From the NCBI RefSeq assembly GCF_900142475.1, contig NZ_FRAY01000004.1, forward strand, positions 1 to 64,000: DNA of 64,000 nucleotides, written 5' to 3'. Positions within the stretch are counted from its first letter, which is position 1. Each line of letters starts with the position of its first letter. The stretch comes from Fibrobacter sp. UWH4. Lineage in GTDB: Bacteria; Fibrobacterota; Fibrobacteria; Fibrobacterales; Fibrobacteraceae. Shown piece after piece: positions 17,937 to 23,685 of the stretch. The notes below the pieces were generated by a model. The model was not told the origin of the DNA and ran no database searches. It saw only the letters and a list, made by a program, of their open reading frames with translations. Both the position numbers and the translations under genes were made by a program.

Positions 17937-18763
17937 AATTCACTCCTCAGCTTGATTTTCTGAATCACATGCATATCGGGAATGACATTGTCTGCCACAA
18001 TATCATTGACACTCAGGTCACCCGTCAGTTCCATCTTGACGCTGGAGATCGCACCGTGCGTCATATCGAAAAGAATCGAGCCAGTTCCCACGATAAAGCC
18101 ATTGCTTTCCATACGGAGGTCTGAGGTTGAATCGGGGATTTCCTTATACTTGAGGTTCATCCCGATCTTTGCCATCTGGACACCGTCATGGACATACTGG
18201 TCTTCGAGCGTAAACGACTTATACACCACCGTCTTACCCGATGCGCCAGGAATTTCAACAGGACGTTCCCAGGTTTCGCCAAGACGAACGGCCTTTCCCG
18301 GCAGCAGGGGCTGCACCTTCAGGAAAATACGAATCAGGTCAAGGGCCTCGGTTCCGAGCATCACGGAATCTTCGATGAAAGGATCGCGCACGGAGCCGTC
18401 CTTCGCCATCTTGAACTGGAAATGTTCCGTAGACATATAGCGTTCCATGCTGCGGAATTCCTCGACGGAGCGCTTGTCGGACTTATAATCCACAGAATTA
18501 ATCTTCAACTGGAACTTGGCGGAGCCGTCATCGTAGGCCGTCAGGAGAGAATTTGTCGCACGAACATTCAGATGCGTGTTCATCGCTTCGGGCGTAGCCG
18601 AAACGGAATCCGTCACCGGAAGAATCGCGTTCAGGGATGTTTCAAGGTAATACGTCTGCGGGGGGACATTCTGGGTGTTAAACGCAAGAACGAATTCATT
18701 CCCATCACAGGCACAAAGAGCAAACAGAGCTGCAGAGCTCGCAAAAAACTTAAAGAAATTCAT
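17933..18763 (-). CDS. Lipoprotein, first gene of the Mot/Zor-like operon
   Basis: 276 residues with an N-terminal signal ending in LCACD (lipobox Cys19; Asp at +2 is an inner-membrane retention signal in E. coli, of unknown meaning here). The rest is a beta-rich domain (LGETWERPVEIPGASGKTVVYKSFTLEDQY...), with TxxGxxxFDxxxGxxxSxxxxLTGDL near the C terminus resembling DUF6263-like beta proteins. It begins an operon of six leftward genes running to 13116. The promoter must lie in the repeat-rich gap 18764-18912. Confidence 0.6.
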   Translation of the reverse strand: MNFFKFFASSAALFALCACDGNEFVLAFNTQNVPPQTYYLETSLNAILPVTDSVSATPEAMNTHLNVRATNSLLTAYDDGSAKFQLKINSVDYKSDKRSVEEFRSMERYMSTEHFQFKMAKDGSVRDPFIEDSVMLGTEALDLIRIFLKVQPLLPGKAVRLGETWERPVEIPGASGKTVVYKSFTLEDQYVHDGVQMAKIGMNLKYKEIPDSTSDLRMESNGFIVGTGSILFDMTHGAISSVKMELTGDLSVNDIVADNVIPDMHVIQKIKLRSEF

Positions 18764-18775
18764 ACTATGAATATA

Positions 18776-18912
18776 GTAATTCGGAATTCAGAATTCGGAT
18801 TTCAGAGTTAAAACAACTAGGATTTCGGAATCTGGAGTTCAAGTTCCAGAACAATCCGAAAAACAAGATTCTGGGTTAAAATAATTCCGAATTCACAAAT
18901 CTGAATTCTGAA
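18776..18912. repeat. TTCGGAA-family heptads, long copy
   Basis: About 135 bp of degenerate TTCGGAA / TTCAGAA heptads in both orientations between the envelope operon and tadA. This gap must also carry the operon promoter. Confidence 0.65.
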
Positions 18913-19452
18913 TTAATTTTCCCCTTTGTTGCCGCTATCCCCTTTTTCAAGGCGCATTTTCTGGAAAAAAGCCTTCAAAAGGCCCAGGCATTCACCGGCA
19001 AGTACTCCGCCCACCACTTCGACATCGCGCTTGAGGGCATTGCCCGTAATCACGTCGATGGTCGTGCCGCAGCCGCCAAAGCGGGTATCCGGAGATCCGT
19101 AGACTACGCGGGAAACTCGGCTATTGAGAATGGCTCCAGCGCACATCGGGCAAGGCTCCAGAGTTACATACAAAGTACAACCGTCCAGGCGCCAGTTTTC
19201 GAGACTGCTCGCGGCAGTTCCGATGGACAAAATTTCGGCATGGGCCGTGGCATCCCTCAGCATCTCGATCTGGTTATGGCCCTTCCCTATCACCACGCCG
19301 TCCTTAACGATAACGCAACCGATGGGAATTTCCTTCTCATCGAAAGCCCTTTCGGCTTCGCGGAGCGCCATACGCATGTACTTTTCGTCTAATTCGGAAT
19401 TCGGAGGTCGGAGTTCGGAGTTGTTTTTTTCTATTAAATCTTCACATTTCAT
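18913..19452 (-). CDS. tadA: tRNA-specific adenosine deaminase
   Basis: Deaminates A34 of tRNA-Arg(ACG) to inosine. The zinc/catalytic set is HAE plus PCPMCAGAI, and SRVVYGSPDTRFGGCGT matches the family. The core starts near EKYMRMALREAERAFDEKEIPIGCVIVKDG. The first ~22 codons from ATG 19452 are largely translated heptad repeat (NNSELRPPNSELDE), so this N terminus may be an artefact; an internal ATG at 19377 is the next candidate but clips the first helix. Confidence 0.9.
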   Translation of the reverse strand: MKCEDLIEKNNSELRPPNSELDEKYMRMALREAERAFDEKEIPIGCVIVKDGVVIGKGHNQIEMLRDATAHAEILSIGTAASSLENWRLDGCTLYVTLEPCPMCAGAILNSRVSRVVYGSPDTRFGGCGTTIDVITGNALKRDVEVVGGVLAGECLGLLKAFFQKMRLEKGDSGNKGEN

Positions 19453-19489
19453 ATTTCATCTCTGAATTCTGAATTCCGAACTCTGAACT
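19389..19489. repeat. TTCGGAG-family heptads overlapping the 5' end of tadA
   Basis: Heptads at 19390-19425 and inverted ones at 19459-19489 flank the tadA start and border the stop of the radical SAM gene. The first block is in frame and encodes part of the predicted TadA N terminus. Confidence 0.65.
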
Positions 19490-19490
19490 A

Positions 19491-20480
19491 TTAAAGTCCT
19501 CTCCCGTAGGCACAATACGAATCTTCTTGCATGTAGTCGCCGTCGTGGTAATAGGCGGCACGGGCGCGGCAACCGCCGCAGCGGTCGTTGAACTTGCACT
19601 TGCCGCAGGCACCGGAATAAGCCTTGGTACGGAGTTTCTTGAAGATTTCGGCATTCGCCCAGATTTCGTCAAACGGCGTGTCGTGCACATCGCCCGCTTC
19701 TTCCATCATGTAGGCGCAGGGGCGCACCTTGCCGATAGGGCTTACGATGCAGTAGTCTAGGCCCGCGAGGCATCCGCGGCTGTAACGCGTCTTGATGCCG
19801 AGCTGGTCGGCAATTCGCAGGAACTGCGGAGCGCAAGTCGGCTTTACCGGAATACCGAGCGTGCGACTCTTTTCCATAATCTTGCGAAGAAGTCCTTCGT
19901 ATTCAGCAACACGCAGGGCGTGACCTTCAATTTCCTTGCCGCGACCCACGGGGATGAGGAAGAAAATCTGGTGATTCACCGCGCCGATTTCCTTGACCCA
20001 GTCCATGATGTCGAAAATTTCGTTCTGGTTCCAGTCCATGATGGTCGTGTGAATCTGGAACGGGAGTCCTGCCGCCTTGCAGTTTTCGATACCCATCATC
20101 GTAAGTTCGAAGGCGTTCGGAAGGCCACGGAATTCATTGTGACGATCGTGATCGATACTGTCGATGCTGATTCCCATCGCCATGGCACCAGCCTTCTTGA
20201 GTTCAATGGCCAGGTCGTGCGTAATGAGCGTGCCATTCGTGCCGAACACCGGACGAAGTCCCTTGCTCGAAGCGTGGGCCACCAGCTCCACAATGTCCGG
20301 GCGTGTCATCGGCTCGCCACCGCTAAAGATCATAATCTTGAACCCCGCCTTCGCGATTTCGTCAATCAGCTTGAGGGCTTCTGCCGTTGTGAGTTCAGCA
20401 GCCTTATTTTCGCCTGCATCCTGGTAGCAGTGCTTGCAGGTCAGGTTACACTTGTTGGTGGTCATCCAAGATACGATCAT
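19491..20480 (-). CDS. Radical SAM/SPASM protein, NirJ/AhbD-like
   Basis: 329 residues. CNLTCKHC is the CxxxCxxC motif for the 4Fe-4S cluster and SAM; GGEP follows. The C-terminal SPASM-type cysteines appear in RGCLAGLDYCIVSPIGKVRPCAYM and CGKCKFNDRCGGCRARAAYYHDGDYMQEDSYC. The order and wording match the heme d1 / heme (NirJ, AhbD) branch of siroheme-derived synthesis, but close paralogues modify peptides, so the substrate is not certain. It is transcribed toward tadA; its start is 130 bp from the prophage junction. Confidence 0.8.
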   Translation of the reverse strand: MIVSWMTTNKCNLTCKHCYQDAGENKAAELTTAEALKLIDEIAKAGFKIMIFSGGEPMTRPDIVELVAHASSKGLRPVFGTNGTLITHDLAIELKKAGAMAMGISIDSIDHDRHNEFRGLPNAFELTMMGIENCKAAGLPFQIHTTIMDWNQNEIFDIMDWVKEIGAVNHQIFFLIPVGRGKEIEGHALRVAEYEGLLRKIMEKSRTLGIPVKPTCAPQFLRIADQLGIKTRYSRGCLAGLDYCIVSPIGKVRPCAYMMEEAGDVHDTPFDEIWANAEIFKKLRTKAYSGACGKCKFNDRCGGCRARAAYYHDGDYMQEDSYCAYGRGL

Positions 20481-20570
20481 TTAAAACCTCAATTTAGTGC
20501 GCTAAAAATAGAAAGAATACCCCTTGCAAAACATCCCATGAACCCGCTATATTGCCAGTTCGTCGCAAAA

Positions 20571-20602
20571 ATAAAAAACCGCCTCGGGGTGGAGACGGTT
20601 TT
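20571..20602 (-). terminator. Terminator downstream of the tRNA-Lys gene
   Basis: Read leftward, AAAACCG-TCTC and GAGG-CGGTTTT form a stem with one mismatch, with T-tracts on both sides. It directly follows the tRNA 3' end (20606) and is presumably its original terminator, still on the chromosomal side of the integration point. Confidence 0.65.
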
Positions 20603-20605
20603 TAG

Positions 20606-20654
20606 TGGATGATGCAGGGGTCGAACCTGCGACCCGCTGATTAAGAGTCAGCTG
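20606..20654 (-). tRNA. 3' half of tRNA-Lys (anticodon CUU): left attachment site
   Basis: Read leftward: anticodon arm GCTGA-CTCTTAA-TCAGC (anticodon CTT), variable region, T-arm GCAGG-TTCGACC-CCTGC, then acceptor 3' strand ATCATCC and discriminator A. The D-arm and 5' acceptor strand are missing: homology stops at 20654, and unrelated AT-rich DNA follows. This is the expected remnant when a phage integrates inside a tRNA gene and brings its own 3' half, restoring the full gene at the far end (outside the window). Confidence 0.85.
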
Positions 20655-20695
20655 TTTTCGGCATTCCTTATAAACACTACTTTCCAGGCGTGTAG

Positions 20696-20745
20696 TCTCA
20701 AAAAGCACACAAAATTTTTCTGCGGAATCGTCTCAAAAAGCACAC
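20696..20745. repeat. Two direct 15-bp repeats, likely integrase arm-type sites
   Basis: TCTCAAAAAGCACAC occurs at 20696-20710 and 20731-20745, 35 bp apart and 42-77 bp from the tRNA remnant. Short direct repeats at this distance from the core site are typical arm-binding sites of tyrosine integrases. The integrase gene itself is not in the window. Confidence 0.6.
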
Positions 20746-20777
20746 TTTTTTTCATCGAAACAACCGATTTTCCACGG

Positions 20778-20867
20778 ATAAGCTGCGAATAAGAAAAATA
20801 ACACGTCTTTTTTTATCCACAATATAAATAAATCTGATTTAATTAGTTATATTTGTAATAAAGGAAC
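20778..20867 (+). promoter_or_regulatory. 90-bp promoter-bearing repeat, copy 1
   Basis: Differs at one base (20855, G versus A) from 62743-62832. It contains the element TTTAATTAGTTATATTT (20838-20854) and ends 35 bp before the first rightward prophage gene. No clear -35/-10 pair of the ordinary type is visible, which suggests phage-specific or activator-dependent transcription. Confidence 0.65.
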
Positions 20868-20902
20868 GGTAAAGTTCCCGAAACAAAAAGAAAGAGGTGA
20901 CA

Positions 20903-21061
20903 ATGACATCAAGGTTTGTATTCACGGTATGGCAGGAGATGAAAAGCGGAAGAATCTACTGCGGAAAGTTCGGAAGCGACACCGAGGCCATGACGGCCAA
21001 GGCAAGGCTCGAAAGGGAAAATCCTAACCACAAGTACGCAATCTACGCGAAGGAGGTGTAG
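20903..21061 (+). CDS. Small phage protein
   Basis: 52 residues (MTSRFVFTVWQEMKSGRIYC...). It starts at ATG 20903 behind the strong Shine-Dalgarno AAAGAGGTGA, the same leader as the gene starting at 51667. It is the first gene after the left 90-bp repeat. No family recognised. Confidence 0.65.
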   Translation: MTSRFVFTVWQEMKSGRIYCGKFGSDTEAMTAKARLERENPNHKYAIYAKEV

Positions 21062-21063
21062 CC

Positions 21064-21747
21064 ATGAGTAACGTTTGGTACGGCTCCCTCAATAACAGGC
21101 TCGCAGAACGTTCCATCCAGCCTAAACCCGAAATCGGCATGGGCGTTACCCAGTGCTGCTACAGCGATAGGCACCCCTGGGAAATCATCGAGGTCAAGGA
21201 CGAGAAGCACATCACAATCCGGCAGATGGGCTGCGAACGGATCGACAAGAACGGGATGAGCGATTGCCAGGAATACCGCTACTTCAGCAAGCCCGATGGC
21301 GGCGTCAAGCACCTGGTTCTTCGCAACGGACGCTGGCGCGACCGCATCGAGGAAGCGGTCTACGAGGAAGACCCCAACGGCGAATACGTCCGCCTTTTTG
21401 ATGTCGAGAAAAAGCGCTACCGAAAGGTTGGCTACAAGGTTACAAACAAGCTCGGCTGCGACGGCTGGAGCCTCGGACGCTCCGAAGAATACTACGACTT
21501 CACTTTCTATGGGTACATCATGGACGGAATCAAGAAATTCATCGAGGGCAAGGATTACAAGTGCAGGATGATTTGCGACAGCGACATTGTCCTGAATTTC
21601 AGGGTTGTCAAGAGGACTGAGAAAACCGTGACACTTCTCGACCTTGAAACTGGAGAGACCAGCAGAAAGCGCCCGAACGTGTGGGACGGACAGGAAGTCT
21701 GTTTTCCACTAGGATATTACTCAATGTGTCCCATCCTGAGGGCTTAA
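21064..21747 (+). CDS. Phage protein of unknown function
   Basis: 227 residues, preceded by AAGGAGGTG and separated by 2 bp from the previous gene. It has mixed alpha/beta composition with several Cys (QCCYSDRH, GCERIDKNGMSDCQ) and a C-terminal beta-rich part (RVVKRTEKTVTLLDLETGET). The TVTLLDLETGE-like segment resembles small SH3-like modules seen in phage accessory proteins. No enzyme motif seen. Confidence 0.6.
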   Translation: MSNVWYGSLNNRLAERSIQPKPEIGMGVTQCCYSDRHPWEIIEVKDEKHITIRQMGCERIDKNGMSDCQEYRYFSKPDGGVKHLVLRNGRWRDRIEEAVYEEDPNGEYVRLFDVEKKRYRKVGYKVTNKLGCDGWSLGRSEEYYDFTFYGYIMDGIKKFIEGKDYKCRMICDSDIVLNFRVVKRTEKTVTLLDLETGETSRKRPNVWDGQEVCFPLGYYSMCPILRA

Positions 21748-21772
21748 CCATAACACAAAAGGAGATGAAATA

Positions 21773-22744
21773 ATGACTATTATCAACGAGACATTGATTG
21801 AACTGGCAAACGACAACAGCTTCTTCAACAGAGGCAACGGACTCGAAAGGGATGCCCAGGTCGCGACAAATTCCTTCCGCGAAAATTTTACAGACCTTGA
21901 AAAGCGCATCGGTGCCTTCAACGAAAGGCAGCGCGAAATCCTTGATGAACGCGAAGCCGGATGGCGCGAGCTGGTCGCGGAACAGTACAACGACATGGCA
22001 AATTTCGAGGCAAGCAACGTTCCATGGCACATTGCAGGACCCGCGAACTACAATTTCAACAGGTACAACAAGCGTCTGGACGCGGCCATGAACCGGTTCC
22101 AGGAAAAGGACGAAAAGAGGGAACGCTTCATCAAGAACACCTGCGACATGCTCATGAAGGCCATGACCACGGAAGAACAGGTGTCCTACTGGAGAAACGG
22201 TAAAAACGGATATGGCGAGGTCATCGCCACGGACGATCCGCTGGCTGTAGAAAAGATGGAAGCCCATCTTGAGTTCCTGAAAGGAGAACACGAGAAGCAC
22301 GTCACATGGAACAAGTCCATCCGTAGGACAGGAGGCGCCCAGTTCTGCGAGGGCATGGGCGATGAACAAAAAAAAGAGGTTGAAGACTACATCAAGCAAT
22401 TCCCGTACAAGGTCAACAAGTTTTTCTTCACGGACCAGGAACAGGCCAATATCCGAAACAAGGAAGCTCGCCTTGAACAGTTGAAGAAGTCCAGGCAGCT
22501 GGCAGCTGAACAGAAGGAAAACGGCAATAGCCCCGATTTGCAAAAGGAAGGGCTTCGGATGCAGATTAACTACGAGGCTGCACGTGTACAGCTCATTTTC
22601 GACGGAAAGCCAGACGAGGCCATCCGGGCCAAACTGAAGGCGAATGGATTCAGGTGGTCTCCACGGTTCGGAGCATGGCAGCGTCAGAACACCCCAAACG
22701 GAATCTACATCGCAAGGAAGTTCTTCGAGGAGTATGTAGCATGA
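21773..22744 (+). CDS. Phage protein with C-terminal polyvalent-type KANGFRWSP motif
   Basis: 323 residues, mostly long charged helices (residues 30-240). The C terminus, QLIFDGKPDEAIRAKLKANGFRWSPRFGAWQRQNTPNG, is a small module found at the ends of many phage and plasmid methylase/helicase-type polyvalent proteins. Here no such enzyme precedes it. The start has a good ribosome site (AAAGGAGATG). It overlaps the following gene by 4 bp. Confidence 0.6.
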   Translation: MTIINETLIELANDNSFFNRGNGLERDAQVATNSFRENFTDLEKRIGAFNERQREILDEREAGWRELVAEQYNDMANFEASNVPWHIAGPANYNFNRYNKRLDAAMNRFQEKDEKRERFIKNTCDMLMKAMTTEEQVSYWRNGKNGYGEVIATDDPLAVEKMEAHLEFLKGEHEKHVTWNKSIRRTGGAQFCEGMGDEQKKEVEDYIKQFPYKVNKFFFTDQEQANIRNKEARLEQLKKSRQLAAEQKENGNSPDLQKEGLRMQINYEAARVQLIFDGKPDEAIRAKLKANGFRWSPRFGAWQRQNTPNGIYIARKFFEEYVA

Positions 22745-22914
22745 TTCACGAATTCAAGGTTGCCTACAGGCTCAGCGGTAGCCGCAGAAGGACGGTACTG
22801 GTGAATGCGGAAAGCGCTTCGGATGCACGTAACCGCATCATACACGCGATAAATGCGGCCCAGCAACGTAGCAACAGGTTCGTCAACCTGGACTATTGCG
22901 AGGTCTCGGAATGA
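22741..22914 (+). CDS. Small phage protein
   Basis: 57 residues from ATG 22741, overlapping the previous stop (ATGA). MIHEFKVAYRLSGSRRRTVLVNAESASDARNRI has the beta-beta-alpha pattern of small phage RNA- or DNA-binding proteins. It is the last gene of the left rightward operon. Confidence 0.6.
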   Translation: MIHEFKVAYRLSGSRRRTVLVNAESASDARNRIIHAINAAQQRSNRFVNLDYCEVSE

Positions 22915-22919
22915 TTCTC

Positions 22920-22980
22920 GGCACCCTGCCCCCGGACTTTCATCATCTCCTTCATCCTCGGGCGGGGTGCCACTTTTTTT
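22920..22980 (+). terminator. Rho-independent terminator of the left early operon
   Basis: GGCACCCTGCCC (22920-22931) pairs with GGGCGGGGTGCC (22960-22971) with one T-G pair, followed by ACTTTTTTT. It begins 6 bp after the preceding stop. Confidence 0.88.
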
Positions 22981-23035
22981 CAAAGGTATAACACCTTTGT
23001 CGGAAATAAACTATATTTTAATTAGGTATATTTAT
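22981..23035 (+). promoter_or_regulatory. Palindrome and TTTAATTAG element before the HNH-like gene
   Basis: CAAAGGT (22981-22987) and ACCTTTG (22993-22999) form a perfect palindrome with a 5-bp centre, then TTTAATTAGGTATATTTAT at 23017-23035. The element runs into the ATG at 23034, leaving no room for a normal leader. Confidence 0.5.
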
Positions 23036-23387
23036 GGTCAGTTATAAAGGATTCAGCAAGGAACAGCGACTGAAGATGCACGAAATCTTCAAGGCGGAAA
23101 TAGCGGCTGGCAGGGTTCCACCAGCGAACACGCTCCCCTGCTCGATTTGTGGGCAGGACAAGGGGATCCGGCACTACCATGCCGAGGACTACACGAACCC
23201 AGAACAGCATCAGAAAAGCGTCAAGGTTGTCTGCTGGCGATGCCACATGATGATACACAACCGGTTCAAGCACCCCCTTAGCGTCGCGCAGTATTTCTTG
23301 AACATCCACTTTCTGGGCAAACGGTACGCCCCGGTGTTCAGGCCGGACGACTGGAAAACACTCGAACAGCACTTCACGGAGGACTAG
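23034..23387 (+). CDS. HNH-like endonuclease-fold protein
   Basis: 117 residues. CSICG and CWRCHMMIHNRF provide two CxxC knuckles bracketing a HYHAEDYTNPE segment, as in the ββα-metal (HNH) fold with its structural zinc. The final IHNRF stands where the second His of HNH normally lies. It has its own promoter-like element and a start with almost no leader. It could be a free-standing homing or packaging-linked HNH enzyme; terminase is 4 kb away on the other strand. Confidence 0.65.
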   Translation: MVSYKGFSKEQRLKMHEIFKAEIAAGRVPPANTLPCSICGQDKGIRHYHAEDYTNPEQHQKSVKVVCWRCHMMIHNRFKHPLSVAQYFLNIHFLGKRYAPVFRPDDWKTLEQHFTED

Positions 23388-23391
23388 CTGT

Positions 23392-23685
23392 ATGGCAAAG
23401 ACTTATAATTTTTTCAGGTACTTCAAGGACGAGGAGCAAAATCCGTTCTACGGAAAGGACCAGGACAAGGCCATGCTTTGGGATTACGAACGCGGATATT
23501 CTTTCACTGGTGACGAGAAATTCCTTATCGAAGAGTATCACGGATACATCAAGCAATACCGAGAAAACGACGGTATTCCCGAAGGTTTCAAGGCGCTCCT
23601 TTTCAACCGTTACATGAAAGATGCTTATTCTGTATCCGAGTCAATTCCAAGTTTCAAAAAATTCTACGAAAAGTATTACGGCTGA
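23392..23685 (+). CDS. Small phage protein, convergent with the MuF gene
   Basis: 97 residues, charged and rich in aromatic residues (FFRYFKDEEQNPFYGKDQ...). It starts 4 bp after the HNH-like gene and its end overlaps the stop of the leftward MuF-ART gene by 10 bp. No family recognised. Confidence 0.55.
   Translation: MAKTYNFFRYFKDEEQNPFYGKDQDKAMLWDYERGYSFTGDEKFLIEEYHGYIKQYRENDGIPEGFKALLFNRYMKDAYSVSESIPSFKKFYEKYYG

Noticed and set aside
13116..18763. A canonical Zorya system
   Set aside because: Channel and OmpA genes fit, but ZorC, ZorD or ZorE-type genes are not recognisable; kept as 'Zorya-like' only.
5184..19489. Heptad arrays as CRISPR
   Set aside because: Repeats are 7 bp, directly adjacent and degenerate, without spacers or cas genes.
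22981..22999. CAAAGGT/ACCTTTG palindrome as a second terminator
   Set aside because: No T-tract follows and it stands before a promoter-like element; treated as a possible operator.
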